From: Alphaproteobacteria bacterium
GTDB taxonomy: Bacteria > Pseudomonadota > Alphaproteobacteria > Rhodobacterales > Rhodobacteraceae
Assembly (NCBI GenBank): GCA_030433335.1
Contig: JAUILL010000006.1
Coordinates: 97,413 to 161,412 of the forward strand
DNA length: 64,000 nt
Direction of reading: 5' to 3'
Position 1 is the stretch's first letter; every line of letters begins with the position of its first letter. The notes below the pieces were generated by a model. It did no database searches. It worked only from the letters and a program-made list of their open reading frames with translations, and was not told where the DNA came from. Made by a program: the position numbers and the translations under genes. Shown here in pieces: positions 34,210 through 43,354 of this stretch.

Positions 34210-34296
34210 GTCCGAACCCGCCAGCGCTGCTTGTCTTTGCAGTCTCCTCGTGGCGGGCTATGAAGGAGTTAAGTAGCGATGAAAGCTGTCGCGAAC

Positions 34297-34311
34297 CTGT
34301 CAATTTGACAG
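34297..34311. promoter_or_regulatory. Palindrome between tctC and tctD
   Basis: CTGTCAA T TTGACAG is a 7+1+7 perfect palindrome 36 bases before tctD. A further CTGTC lies 11 bases upstream in the same orientation (34286-34290), the spacing expected for OmpR-type tandem sites. Candidate TctD operator. Confidence 0.45.
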
Positions 34312-34347
34312 CAAAGCGTCAGCAGATAGGCCCGATAGAGGAAAAAG

Positions 34348-35019
34348 ATGCGCATTCTGATTGTCGAGGACGCCACCGACATGGCAGAGGCCATCGCGAT
34401 TCGCCTCGGCAAAGCAGGCATGGCCTGCGATCTAGCCGAATCGTGCGAGGCGGCCGAGGATTTCCTTGCGGTGCAGCGCTACGATGCCTTGGTTCTCGAT
34501 ATCAACCTTCCGGACCGCACGGGGACAGAGCTACTGGCGGACCTGCGCGCCCGCGGTGTGCGCACCCCCGTCTTGATGCTGACCGCGTTGTTTTCCGTGG
34601 ATGATCGGGTATCGGCCCTGAACCTCGGGGCGGATGACTATCTAGTAAAGCCCTTTGATTACAGAGAATTAGAGGCCCGCCTCCGCGCCCTGATCCGCCG
34701 CGAAGCCGAGCAGAAGACCGACACCCTGACCCTTGGCCCTCTGAATTTCCAGCCCTCGACCATGACTGCTGATCTGTCTGGCACGCCGCTGGATCTAACC
34801 CGCAGAGAGGCTGCTTTGCTGGGCCTTTTGCTGCGAAACAGCGGCAAAACCCTGAACAAAGAGCGCCTCTATGACGGCCTCTTTGCCTTCGAAAACGCGG
34901 ATGTGGGGCTGAACGCGATTGAGCTGTATATCGGTCGCCTCAGGAAAAAACTGGCGGGCAGCGGGGTCGCGATCGAGACTCAGCGCAGGCTCGGATACCG
35001 GATTTCTTTGGATGGCTGA
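34348..35019 (+). CDS. tctD: Response regulator TctD (OmpR type)
   Basis: Transcriptional response regulator of 223 residues. The receiver domain has the acidic pocket E7/D8, phospho-acceptor D51 in VLDINLPD and K101 in YLVKPF; the C-terminal winged helix carries LTRREAALLGLLLRNSGKTLN and YIGRLRKKL followed by ETQRRLGYRI. Divergent from tctCBA, which in other bacteria is the target of TctD. Overlaps the kinase gene by 8 bases. Confidence 0.94.
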   Translation: MRILIVEDATDMAEAIAIRLGKAGMACDLAESCEAAEDFLAVQRYDALVLDINLPDRTGTELLADLRARGVRTPVLMLTALFSVDDRVSALNLGADDYLVKPFDYRELEARLRALIRREAEQKTDTLTLGPLNFQPSTMTADLSGTPLDLTRREAALLGLLLRNSGKTLNKERLYDGLFAFENADVGLNAIELYIGRLRKKLAGSGVAIETQRRLGYRISLDG

Positions 35020-36409
35020 GGCAACAAATTCCGCCCTGAGACAGCGCTCATTATCGTCACGCGTCGTGACAGGTGTGCTGTCACTGTTGCTCGTGGGTGG
35101 AATCATTGTTGCCATCGCCAGCTTTGCTTACGGTCGCCAAGCCGCCCGCCAAGCCTACGACCGCCTGCTCCTTGGCGCCGCAAACGACATCGCCGAGTCC
35201 ATCACCATTGTCGGCGGCGAGCCCCTGACCGATCTGCCCGTCTCGGCATTCCAACTCTTGGCCTTGGCCCCCGACGACCGGATCGCCTATGCTGTCCGCG
35301 GTCCCAGAGGGCAGCTTTTGACCGGCCAAGACAGCGTCCGTCTGCCCAGATCCGAGACCTCGAGCGGCCCGACTTTCTACGACGCCCCGATGCAAGACGA
35401 GACCGCTCGTTTCGTGACCGTCTACCGCCGCTTTGCCGAGAGGGACTTTTCCGGCACCGTCAGCGTGACTGTAGGCCAAACTTTGGCCGCGCGGAATGTG
35501 ATGGCATTGGGCCTGACCCGCGACGCACTGATCGCATCGCTCGTGGCGGGCCTCGCGTTGATGGTTCTGGCGACGCTGGTGATCCGCAACGCCATGGCGC
35601 CCTTGAACCGGATCGCGGACGAACTACTGGCCCGCGACCCATATGACCTGACGCCAATGGATCGCAACGTGCCCGCTGAAGTGTCCGTCATGATCGACGC
35701 GATGAACCGTTTTATGCTGCGGCTGGACCGCCAAGTGACCAGCATGCGCCACCTGATCTCGGACACCGCGCATCAGCTGCGCACCCCCGTTGCCGCGATC
35801 CGCGCGCAGTCCGAGTTGATCGTCGAAGAGACTGACGAAGACACCCGCAACCAGATGGTCACCCGTCTGACCCGCCGCTCGCGGTCCTTGGGCGAATTGC
35901 TGGACCAGATGCTGTCCCGTGCATTGGTGATCCACCGTTCGGATAGCGCGCCCCCCCTTCCCATCGACCTGCGGGACATTGCGCTGAATGTGGTCGAGTC
36001 CCGCGATCATGAACTTTTGTCCCCCGGAACCGAGGTCGAACTCCGCATCGGTCCGGACGAGGTGATCGTGATGGCCGACGAAATCTCTTTGACCGAGGCT
36101 GTGAAGAACATGTTCAACAACGCCCTGCGGCATGGGAAGTCGCCTGTGGTGCTTGGGGTCACTCAAGAGGGCGCGCAGGCTGCCATCTGGGTCGAGGATG
36201 CAGGTAACGGCCCGCCAGCCGACATTCTGGACCGCATCGGCGAACGGTTCGAACGCAGCGCGGCCTCTTCGGGCCGGAGTGCGGGACTTGGTCTGTCTAT
36301 CGTGCGCTCCGTCGCCAGCGCATTTGCAGGCGAACTTAGCATGGGACAGGGCGACAGCGGTTTTCGCGTGACCCTCACCCTGCCCGCCCGTTCCGGAGAG
36401 CTCGAATGA
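35012..36409 (+). CDS. tctE: Sensor histidine kinase TctE
   Basis: Membrane kinase of 465 residues from MAEATNSALRQRS. A first helix at about 20-40, a periplasmic 2CSK_N-like sensor domain of about 130 residues, a second helix at about 172-192, a HAMP-like linker, the H-box RHLISDTAHQLRTPVAAI with H254, and the ATPase core with NALRHG, EDAGNGPP and SAGLGLSIV. It overlaps tctD upstream and the binding-protein gene downstream (ATGA). Likely signal: periplasmic carboxylate, directly or through the binding protein. Confidence 0.93.
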   Translation: MAEATNSALRQRSLSSRVVTGVLSLLLVGGIIVAIASFAYGRQAARQAYDRLLLGAANDIAESITIVGGEPLTDLPVSAFQLLALAPDDRIAYAVRGPRGQLLTGQDSVRLPRSETSSGPTFYDAPMQDETARFVTVYRRFAERDFSGTVSVTVGQTLAARNVMALGLTRDALIASLVAGLALMVLATLVIRNAMAPLNRIADELLARDPYDLTPMDRNVPAEVSVMIDAMNRFMLRLDRQVTSMRHLISDTAHQLRTPVAAIRAQSELIVEETDEDTRNQMVTRLTRRSRSLGELLDQMLSRALVIHRSDSAPPLPIDLRDIALNVVESRDHELLSPGTEVELRIGPDEVIVMADEISLTEAVKNMFNNALRHGKSPVVLGVTQEGAQAAIWVEDAGNGPPADILDRIGERFERSAASSGRSAGLGLSIVRSVASAFAGELSMGQGDSGFRVTLTLPARSGELE

Positions 36410-37449
36410 TCCGTAAAGCACTCTCTGCCCTACTTCTCTGCGCTTCCACGCTCACGGCTCAGGCCGAAGAAGCCGTGGCAGTGTTCGGCGACGAAACCGC
36501 TCGCCCGATGCTGTTTCGCTCGACCACGGACATCCGCGTCCTTGGCCCCACGATCGAGGAGTTTGTGCGCCTCAACCCCGATGTCCGCGTGATCTATGAA
36601 CAGTGGGGCTCGAACGCGCTCTTTGCCGAATCCCAGAAGGACTGCGAAGCAGGCACAGGCGCGGACGCCATCCTATCATCCGCCGTTCACCAGCTGGTCT
36701 CTCTGGTCAATACCGCCTGCGCAGCGCCCTATCGGTCCCCCTTGACCGAAACATTGCCGAATGATCGCCGCTGGCGCGACGAGCTTTGGGGCATCACGCG
36801 CGAAGCTGCCGTCATCATCTACAACACCGCCCTCTTGCCCGAAGAGGACGTGCCCCACAGCCGGTTCGAACTTCTCGACTTGATGCGTCAGGACAATCCG
36901 GCTTACGAAGACCGCATCGCGACCTATGACGTCGAAGCGTCCGGCCTCGGGTACCTCTTCGCCTTCTCGGACAGTATCGAGGCCAGCACATTCGGCGCCC
37001 TGCTCGAAGGGTTCAGCCGCGTTGACGCGGTCGCCACATGCTGCTCGAACGAGATTATCGAAGGGGTCGGTTCAGGCCGCTACCTGATCGCCTACAATGT
37101 GCTAGGGTCCTATGTCAGCACCCAGTACCGCGACAATGTCAGCGTGGTGATGCCTGAGGACTACACCCTCTTTCTGTCACGCGCCTACATGATCCCGCGA
37201 GACGCGCAGAACCAAGGTGCCGCCACACGGCTGCTGGATTTCCTGCTCTCCAGCCAAGGCAACGCGCTGCTTCGCGAAAGCGGCCTCGTCATGCGCCGCG
37301 ACCCCGAAGAGACCTTTCTCCCTGAAAGCTCCGAACGAGCGATCCCGATCAACCCAATGCTACTGGTTGCCCTGGACCAGCACCGCCGCAAACGGTTCAT
37401 CGCGCAATGGCGATCGACTTTTGGCGCCCCACAATTTCTGTCTCCCTAA
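36406..37449 (+). CDS. Orphan periplasmic substrate-binding protein coupled to TctDE
   Basis: Extracellular solute-binding protein of 347 residues with signal peptide (MIRKALSALLLCASTLTAQA) and a type II binding-protein body (ATDIRVLGPTIEEF-like start, WGITREAAVIIYNTALL, GSGRYLIAYNVLGSY, FLSRAYMIPRDAQN). No permease or ATPase gene accompanies it; the ATGA overlap with tctE suggests it presents a ligand to the kinase. It differs from the Bug-type TctC across the operon. A role in transport cannot be excluded. Confidence 0.82.
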   Translation: MIRKALSALLLCASTLTAQAEEAVAVFGDETARPMLFRSTTDIRVLGPTIEEFVRLNPDVRVIYEQWGSNALFAESQKDCEAGTGADAILSSAVHQLVSLVNTACAAPYRSPLTETLPNDRRWRDELWGITREAAVIIYNTALLPEEDVPHSRFELLDLMRQDNPAYEDRIATYDVEASGLGYLFAFSDSIEASTFGALLEGFSRVDAVATCCSNEIIEGVGSGRYLIAYNVLGSYVSTQYRDNVSVVMPEDYTLFLSRAYMIPRDAQNQGAATRLLDFLLSSQGNALLRESGLVMRRDPEETFLPESSERAIPINPMLLVALDQHRRKRFIAQWRSTFGAPQFLSP

Positions 37450-37451
37450 AA

Positions 37452-37488
37452 AAGGGAGGGCGCAGGCCAGTGAGGAGGGGCCTGCGCC
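37452..37488 (-). terminator. Terminator of the aldehyde dehydrogenase operon
   Basis: GGCGCAGGCC (37459-37468) pairs with GGCCTGCGCC (37479-37488). On the minus strand it is followed by CTCCCTTTTTTA, so it ends the dehydrogenase-DUF779 transcript. Confidence 0.75.
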
Positions 37489-37520
37489 GGATAGCGCCAC
37501 TTGGGATAGACGTAGGGGAG

Positions 37521-37862
37521 TCAGGTGGCGCAAAGCGTTGAGCGCGTGAGGAAACGACGCTCTCGCCCATTATCAAGGCTAAACATGCCGCCACGGCCCT
37601 CGATCACATCAATGATCAAATCCGTGTGTTTCCACACCTCGTACTGACTACCCGAAATGTAGAATGGCATACCGCCAATCTCTCCAATTAAAACATCGTG
37701 CTCGCCAACACGGAAATCTCCTTGCGCATAACACATCGGGGCCGAGCCATCGCAGCAGCCTCCGGACTGGTGGAACAAAACAGGCCCATGATCGGTGACG
37801 ATCTCGGACAACAGTTCCAGCGCTTCGGGGGTGGCAGTCACCTTGTCCAGTTTTTCAGACAT
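37521..37862 (-). CDS. DUF779 protein
   Basis: Protein of 113 residues of the DUF779 family, commonly next to an aldehyde dehydrogenase gene as here. The conserved LFHQSGGCCDGSAPMCYAQG holds three cysteines, and MPFYISGSQYEVWKHTDLIIDV and GRGGMFSLDNGRERRFL complete the family pattern. No biochemical role is established; a metal- or redox-linked helper role is only inferred from the cysteine cluster. It is separated from the dehydrogenase gene by a strong hairpin. Confidence 0.92.
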   Translation of the reverse strand: MSEKLDKVTATPEALELLSEIVTDHGPVLFHQSGGCCDGSAPMCYAQGDFRVGEHDVLIGEIGGMPFYISGSQYEVWKHTDLIIDVIEGRGGMFSLDNGRERRFLTRSTLCAT

Positions 37863-37903
37863 GCCCCGCCTCCTTCATCTTGGCGAAAATACCCTCGGGG
37901 GGG

Positions 37904-37928
37904 TGTGGGGGGCCGAAAGCCCCCCACA
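37904..37928 (-). other. 10-bp stem-loop between aldehyde dehydrogenase and DUF779 genes
   Basis: TGTGGGGGGC (37904-37913) pairs perfectly with GCCCCCCACA (37919-37928). On the minus strand it is followed by a CGAGGGTATTTTCGCCAAG stretch (about 37880-37898), a type of intergenic sequence I associate with Rhodobacteraceae repeats. Likely partial attenuator or stabiliser. Confidence 0.55.
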
Positions 37929-37938
37929 TGTTCTGAAG

Positions 37939-39462
37939 TTAGAAGAAGCCCAGTTTCTTGGGGCTGTAGCTGACCAGCATGTTCTTGGTCTGCTGGTAGT
38001 GGTCCAGCATCATCTTGTGGGTCTCGCGACCAACACCCGACTGCTTGTAGCCACCGAACGCTGCGTGTGCAGGGTATGCGTGGTAGCAGTTGGTCCAGAC
38101 ACGACCAGCCTGGATCGCGCGACCAAAGCGGTAGCAGGTGTTCGCATCACGCGACCATACGCCTGCACCCAGACCGTAGAGGGTGTCGTTTGCGATCTCG
38201 AGCGCCTCGTCGGCATCCTTGAAGGTGGTGACCGAAACAACGGGGCCAAAGATCTCTTCCTGGAAGACGCGCATCTTGTTGTGGCCCTTCATGACGGTCG
38301 GCTTCACATAGTAGCCGTTCGCCAGATCGCCACCCAGATTGTTGCGCTCGCCGCCGATCAGAACTTCTGCACCTTCCTGACGGCCGATGTCGAAGTAGCT
38401 CAGGATCTTTTCCATCTGCTCGCTCGACGCCTGCGCACCGATCATGGTGTTGGGGTCCAGCGGGTCGCCCTGAACGATGGCTTCAACGCGCTGCAGAGCA
38501 CGCTCCATGAAGCGGTCGTAGATCGATTCGTGGATCAGAGCGCGGCTGGGGCAGGTGCAGACTTCGCCCTGGTTCAGCGCGAACATAACGAAGCCTTCGA
38601 TCGCTTTGTCAAAGAAGTCGTCGTCTGCGTTTGCTACGTCTTCGAAGAAGATGTTCGGCGATTTGCCACCCAGTTCCAGAGTCACGGGGATCAGGTTTTC
38701 CGAGGCGTACTGCATGATCAGACGGCCGGTCGAGGTTTCGCCGGTGAACGCGATTTTCGCGATGCGCTTCGAGGTTGCCAGCGGCTTACCTGCTTCCAGA
38801 CCAAAGCCGTTGACGACGTTCAGAACGCCTGCGGGCAGTGCGTCTGCGATCAGTTCACACAGAACCATGATCGCTGCGGGGGTCTGTTCTGCGGGCTTCA
38901 GAACCACACAGTTACCAGCTGCCAGTGCAGGTGCCAGTTTCCAGCACGCCATCAGCAGGGGGAAGTTCCAAGGGATGATCTGGCCAACAACACCCAGAGG
39001 CTCGTGGAAGTGGTACGCGATGGTGTCCGCGTCGATTTCCGAGATCGCGCCTTCTTGCGAGCGCAGAACGCCAGCAAAGTAGCGGAAGTGGTCGATCGCC
39101 AGCGGAAGGTCAGCCGCCATGGTTTCGCGGATCGGCTTACCGTTGTCCCAGGTTTCACATGTCGCCAGAAGCTCCATGTTTTCTTCCATGATGTCTGCGA
39201 TTTTCAGCAGAACAGCCGAACGGGCTGCGGGCGCGGTGTGGCCCCATGCAGTTTTCGCTGCGTGTGCCGCGTCGAGCGCTGCTTCGATATCGCTTTCGTC
39301 CGAACGTGCGATTTCACAGATCTTGCCGCCGGTGACGGGGCTGCCGTTGTCGAAATAGCGACCGTTCTTCGGTGCAACAAATTGGCCATTGATAAAGTTG
39401 TCGTAGCGCTCCTTGAAGGGCGACACGCGTGCTGCGGAGCCGGACTGAGCCATCTCGTTCAT
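37939..39462 (-). CDS. NAD-dependent aldehyde dehydrogenase
   Basis: Enzyme of 507 residues oxidising aldehydes to acids, close in length and sequence to the acetaldehyde-type group found with DUF779 (AldB/ExaC-like). The cofactor loop is [13 protein letters not shown], the general base is E263 in [10 protein letters not shown], and the catalytic cysteine is C302 in [19 protein letters not shown] and [13 protein letters not shown] are further signatures. It is read first in the operon and lies downstream of a palindrome and an AcoR-like activator gene. Substrate specificity is not readable. Confidence 0.94.
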   Translation of the reverse strand: MNEMAQSGSAARVSPFKERYDNFINGQFVAPKNGRYFDNGSPVTGGKICEIARSDESDIEAALDAAHAAKTAWGHTAPAARSAVLLKIADIMEENMELLATCETWDNGKPIRETMAADLPLAIDHFRYFAGVLRSQEGAISEIDADTIAYHFHEPLGVVGQIIPWNFPLLMACWKLAPALAAGNCVVLKPAEQTPAAIMVLCELIADALPAGVLNVVNGFGLEAGKPLATSKRIAKIAFTGETSTGRLIMQYASENLIPVTLELGGKSPNIFFEDVANADDDFFDKAIEGFVMFALNQGEVCTCPSRALIHESIYDRFMERALQRVEAIVQGDPLDPNTMIGAQASSEQMEKILSYFDIGRQEGAEVLIGGERNNLGGDLANGYYVKPTVMKGHNKMRVFQEEIFGPVVSVTTFKDADEALEIANDTLYGLGAGVWSRDANTCYRFGRAIQAGRVWTNCYHAYPAHAAFGGYKQSGVGRETHKMMLDHYQQTKNMLVSYSPKKLGFF

Positions 39463-39570
39463 AATAATTCCTCCTCGTTGACCCGGCTATCCTCCAGCCG
39501 GGATTGACAACAGCCTCGCCTAATAGAGGTGGTTTGCGCAGCCCCACCAAAGTCTCATTGTTGGTGGCGG

Positions 39571-39588
39571 TGTCTCAGGATTGAGACA
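39571..39588. promoter_or_regulatory. Upstream activator-type dyad before aldehyde dehydrogenase
   Basis: TGTCTCA GGAT TGAGACA is a 7+4+7 perfect dyad located 109 bases upstream of the dehydrogenase ATG and immediately after the regulator gene. A further AGTCTCA half-site lies at 39551-39557. The position fits the binding site of the Fis-type helix-turn-helix of that regulator. Confidence 0.5.
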
Positions 39589-39589
39589 G

Positions 39590-40555
39590 TCAGTGAGTCT
39601 TTTCCGAGATTCCGAGCCGCTTCATACGGCGATACAGCGTCGCTCGCCCGATTCCGAGAGCCTTGGCCGCCGCTGAAACGTTTCCTTCGGCCCGAGACAG
39701 GGCACGAACGACCGCCGCGCGCTCTGCGCCTTCGAAGCCTTTGGGTGATTCTTTCGGGCGCCCCAGCACATCGACGGCCGGGATCGGGCGCAAAGACCCT
39801 TCGGTTGGCAGGCCCAGCGCTGCGCGTGCCAGGCGGGTCGCGCCGACGACCAGATCATCCCCGTCGACGGCAAGCAAAGCGCCCTCTTTGCCCTCATCGC
39901 CAGCAAAGATGATCCGCGCCTTCTGGTAGGTCGCGCGGAAGTAATCGACCTCGATCTGACGGGCTGTTTGCTCGACCATTGCCGAAATCAATTGATTGAA
40001 CCCTTGAGTCTGGTCGCTGCGGGCCGACGAGACGTCCAAAGCCCCAAGGAGCTGCCCTTCGGGTCCGAAAATCGGCGCATCCATACAACTCAGGCCGGTG
40101 TTGCGCGCCATGAAGTGGTCTTCTCGGTGGATGGTCACACGGCGGCGTTCAGCCAGACAGGTGCCGATCCCGTTCGTGCCTTCGGTCTCTTCGCTCCAGT
40201 TCACACCGGACCAGAGGCCCCACTTGGCGAACACATCCGCATCCCCGTCACTCACGCGATGCTGCAAGACGACGCCCTGTGCATCGGTCAGAAGAACAGC
40301 AAAGCCCGATTGCTGCACCAATGCATAGAGGCTGTCCACGCGCGGGGTCGCGCTACGGACGAAGCCGTCATTCATGTGAACCAGGCGATCGAGCTCTAGC
40401 GCGGACAGTCGCTCTGGCCCTTTGCCTGCGGCCGGATCGACACCATGGCGGACCAAGGATCGCCTCCACGATGCAGCCAATCGGGAGCGGGCCGCTGCAG
40501 AGCCGGACTCGACAACGGAAAGAACACGGTCTGCATGGTCACGAAGTTCGGACAC
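39590..40555 (-). CDS. AcoR-like GAF/Fis-type transcriptional activator
   Basis: Regulator of 321 residues: N-terminal region and GAF domain like AcoR (SEETEGTNGIGTCLAERRRV, HFMARNTGLSCMDAPIFGPEG) and a C-terminal Fis-type helix-turn-helix (AEGNVSAAAKALGIGRATLY, then RRMKRLG). The central sigma54-interacting AAA+ domain of AcoR is absent. GTG at 40555 has AGGGGAG 6 bases ahead; a GTG at 40561 is the alternative. It is upstream of, and parallel to, the aldehyde dehydrogenase operon, its likely target. Confidence 0.88.
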   Translation of the reverse strand: MSELRDHADRVLSVVESGSAAARSRLAASWRRSLVRHGVDPAAGKGPERLSALELDRLVHMNDGFVRSATPRVDSLYALVQQSGFAVLLTDAQGVVLQHRVSDGDADVFAKWGLWSGVNWSEETEGTNGIGTCLAERRRVTIHREDHFMARNTGLSCMDAPIFGPEGQLLGALDVSSARSDQTQGFNQLISAMVEQTARQIEVDYFRATYQKARIIFAGDEGKEGALLAVDGDDLVVGATRLARAALGLPTEGSLRPIPAVDVLGRPKESPKGFEGAERAAVVRALSRAEGNVSAAAKALGIGRATLYRRMKRLGISEKTH

Positions 40556-40633
40556 TGGCACCTCCCCTATGCGGCAGGCCCGCCATTCTCCTCAGATGGC
40601 AGGACTTGCGCGGGTAGTGTTCTCGAAACGGAA

Positions 40634-40666
40634 ATGGCCCGCAAGGAGATAATCCCTGCGGGCCAT
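40634..40666 (-). terminator. Hairpin terminator downstream of the MscS gene
   Basis: ATGGCCCGCA (40634-40643) pairs perfectly with TGCGGGCCAT (40657-40666), just after the minus-strand channel gene; the following TTTCCGTTTC is a poor T tract, so termination may be partial. Confidence 0.55.
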
Positions 40667-40691
40667 CGTTCAATGGTCCTAAACTAGCGGA

Positions 40692-43115
40692 TTACCGCCC
40701 GCCTTCATCCCCGTCTTCACCGGCATCGTCGTCGGTGTGATCGGGCAAGTCCAATTCCTTGGGCTTGTTGCGGGCGTCCGACGTGTCGGTGACGTCGTCG
40801 GCCTTGGCGTTGACCAGTTCCTGACCGTCTTTCTTGACCCGCATCGGGACGGACGAGCCGTCCTTGTTCTCGGCCCAAGTAAGGGTCTGGTAGGGGAACG
40901 GGATCTCGATACCGCGCTCGTCAAAGATGCGCTTGATGATCTCGTTATACGCGCGGCCGATGCCCCATTGATCGCCGGGACGGGTCTTGATCCGGCCGCG
41001 CAGAACGATGGCACTGTCGCCAAAGCTGTTCAGACCGAACCACTCGAAGTCGCCAGTGATCTTGAAGCCGTTCTCGCCCTCTTTAAGCTCGTTGAAGGCA
41101 TCGAACATGGCTTCTTTCACCTCGGGCACGCTCTCGCGATAGGCGACACCCATGTCGGCGACAAAGTAGCCGTAGTCCATCATGTAGTTCGACACCATGT
41201 CGACGCTGCTGAACGGGATCATGTGGTAGATACCCTGATAGTCACGCAAGCTTACCGAGCGGATGGTCAGCTTTTCGACCACACCGGTGGTGCCGTTCAG
41301 GGTGATCACGTCGCCGACGTTAATCACGCCCTCAAACTGGATGAAGATACCGGTGATGATGTCCTGCACCATCTTCTGGGCACCAAAACCAATGGCCAGA
41401 CCCAGCACACCAGCCGAAGCCAGCAGCGGCGCGATATCCAGACCAATCTGCGAGAGCACGAACATCAACGTGATGATAATCAGCGCGATGGTCGCCGCGT
41501 TGCGCAACAGGCTGAGCAGTGTGGTTTCGCGCGAGGTCGGCGCTTTGCCCCAATCGGGGTTCAGGCGGTAGTCGACCCAAGACGTCAGCGACAGCCAGAT
41601 CAGGCAGGACACGGCTAGGATGAGCAGCACGCTGATGGTCTTGGCCGACAGGGTCGCGCCAAAGTTCGATGCCAGCGCAGCGCCAAGGTCAAACACACCC
41701 AATGCATTCAGAGCGAACACCACCACGAACAGGAAGATCACAACGCGCAGGCCAGCCATGACTTTGGGCACAAAGCTGTTCAGGCGGGTCTCCAGCAGTG
41801 GCAGGCGCTGTTTCCACGAATCCGGCAGGTGCACGCCGTTGCGGACGAAATGGGTCAACCAACCGGAAGCCATCATCCCAAGTAGGACAACAAGCGCGAC
41901 CTGAGCCGTATTCACAAAGGTCTGGAACACAACGTTGGTCGAGCGGGTCATCACGATGACAAACACGCCCGCCAAATACAGCAGCACGGGCCAGTGCCAG
42001 CTGCGCGCCAGAACGCGGGCGGCACCTTTGGGCGCTCTGTCTTCGTCCTCACCCAGCAGGTAGCTGGCGACGTTGCCACGATTGCGCAGCACGGTCGCAA
42101 CGATGATCCCCAGCACCAGCAGAGCCAACAGCAAGGTCACAGCGCGGCCCGTCATGTAGGACAGATCTGTGTTCACCACGGGAACGACCAGCAACTGACC
42201 GTAGCCCAGCAGGCCAATCAGCAGGTTCAAGCGGCGTGACACGTAACGAGCAGTTTCGTCCGTCAGCGGGAAAATCCGCAGGCTTGATGTCGCGGGCGAG
42301 AAGACCAGACGCACAACTACTTTGATCAGTTCGACCACGAGGAAAGCGTTCAGGTAGAGGGTCTGACGTATCCCGATCTCACCGAATTCGCCAAAGACCA
42401 TCAGGGCCAGCGCATAACCCGTGAGCCACGAGATCAGCACAATCAGAACGTCAATCGCGCCGGACAGGAAGAACAGGCCAACAGACCGCAGGAACAGGCT
42501 GTCAGAGGCTTTGGCCCCCAGTCGCTGGTAATAGCTGGTCGCAAAGCTGCGCAGCACAATGAACACGGCGATGGTCGAGATGATGACCAGCCCCAAATCC
42601 TTGAACGTTACCAGCAGATCAGAAGCATCCCCTGCCCCGAGTGCAGACAGAGTCGAGAAAGAGAAGGTGATCTGGCGCCAGATCTGAGTGCTCTCGGCGG
42701 TCAGATCTTCGGCTAAGGATTTGGTAAAGGTCGCGATTTGACGACCAAAGGAAACATCTTCGCTTTCGGCGACGGCGGCGGCTTCATCAGCAGCCTTCTC
42801 GACCGCGGTTTCGTCGGTCTGCTCAGTGGTCGCATCCGCGCTGGACGCGTTGTCAGACGTGTCGATGTCGCGCAGCGCTTCGATCAGCTTGGCGCGCGAG
42901 GCATCGTCTTGCAAAACATCAATGAGTTTGTCGGTTTCGGAGGTTTGGCTGTCAGCACTCTGCGAAGAGGATGTCTCGGCCGAAGTCGCGGTGCTGCTGT
43001 CTTGAGCCAGCAGGGCACCGGACCACATCAGCATCAGCGCCATCACACAGGCCAGCATCAGCTTTGACAGGGTCGAAAGGGAGCGGATCATATTCAGGAA
43101 GTTCTTCTCGGTCAT
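40692..43115 (-). CDS. Large MscS-family mechanosensitive channel
   Basis: Protein of 807 residues from MTEKNFLNMIRS. A signal peptide or first helix (LMLACVMALMLMWSGALLAQ) is followed by a Ser/Thr/Ala/Glu-rich periplasmic stretch, about ten hydrophobic helices from residue 170, and the MscS core at about 540-730, seen in ASAGVLGLAIGFGAQKMVQD and GVINVGDVITLNGTTGVVEK. The C-terminus is acidic. Function: release of solutes on hypo-osmotic shock. ATG at 43091 is a possible alternative start. It stands alone. Confidence 0.9.
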   Translation of the reverse strand: MTEKNFLNMIRSLSTLSKLMLACVMALMLMWSGALLAQDSSTATSAETSSSQSADSQTSETDKLIDVLQDDASRAKLIEALRDIDTSDNASSADATTEQTDETAVEKAADEAAAVAESEDVSFGRQIATFTKSLAEDLTAESTQIWRQITFSFSTLSALGAGDASDLLVTFKDLGLVIISTIAVFIVLRSFATSYYQRLGAKASDSLFLRSVGLFFLSGAIDVLIVLISWLTGYALALMVFGEFGEIGIRQTLYLNAFLVVELIKVVVRLVFSPATSSLRIFPLTDETARYVSRRLNLLIGLLGYGQLLVVPVVNTDLSYMTGRAVTLLLALLVLGIIVATVLRNRGNVASYLLGEDEDRAPKGAARVLARSWHWPVLLYLAGVFVIVMTRSTNVVFQTFVNTAQVALVVLLGMMASGWLTHFVRNGVHLPDSWKQRLPLLETRLNSFVPKVMAGLRVVIFLFVVVFALNALGVFDLGAALASNFGATLSAKTISVLLILAVSCLIWLSLTSWVDYRLNPDWGKAPTSRETTLLSLLRNAATIALIIITLMFVLSQIGLDIAPLLASAGVLGLAIGFGAQKMVQDIITGIFIQFEGVINVGDVITLNGTTGVVEKLTIRSVSLRDYQGIYHMIPFSSVDMVSNYMMDYGYFVADMGVAYRESVPEVKEAMFDAFNELKEGENGFKITGDFEWFGLNSFGDSAIVLRGRIKTRPGDQWGIGRAYNEIIKRIFDERGIEIPFPYQTLTWAENKDGSSVPMRVKKDGQELVNAKADDVTDTSDARNKPKELDLPDHTDDDAGEDGDEGGR

Positions 43116-43354
43116 AATTTTCAGGTTTTCCGGCCCGCGTGCAGCAGAGGGATGCGCACGGCGAAGCGGGCCGAACAAGGCTATACTTAGGGACAAAAGC
43201 GCCTTCGCATGTGAAAGGTTCCCTATCGCTTAACCTTTTCAGCAGAAAATTCATTAGCAAAGTGCTCAACCCCGCCATCACGTTCCTGTCGGTCGATTGA
43301 AAAAATGCAATAAAACGGGTGACATCGCCGGACCGCCGCAGCACAGTCGGCTGC

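Noticed and set aside
37795..39507. 570-codon plus-strand frame opposite the aldehyde dehydrogenase gene
   Set aside because: Antisense shadow of a clear enzyme gene, rich in Cys, His and Arg without domain similarity.
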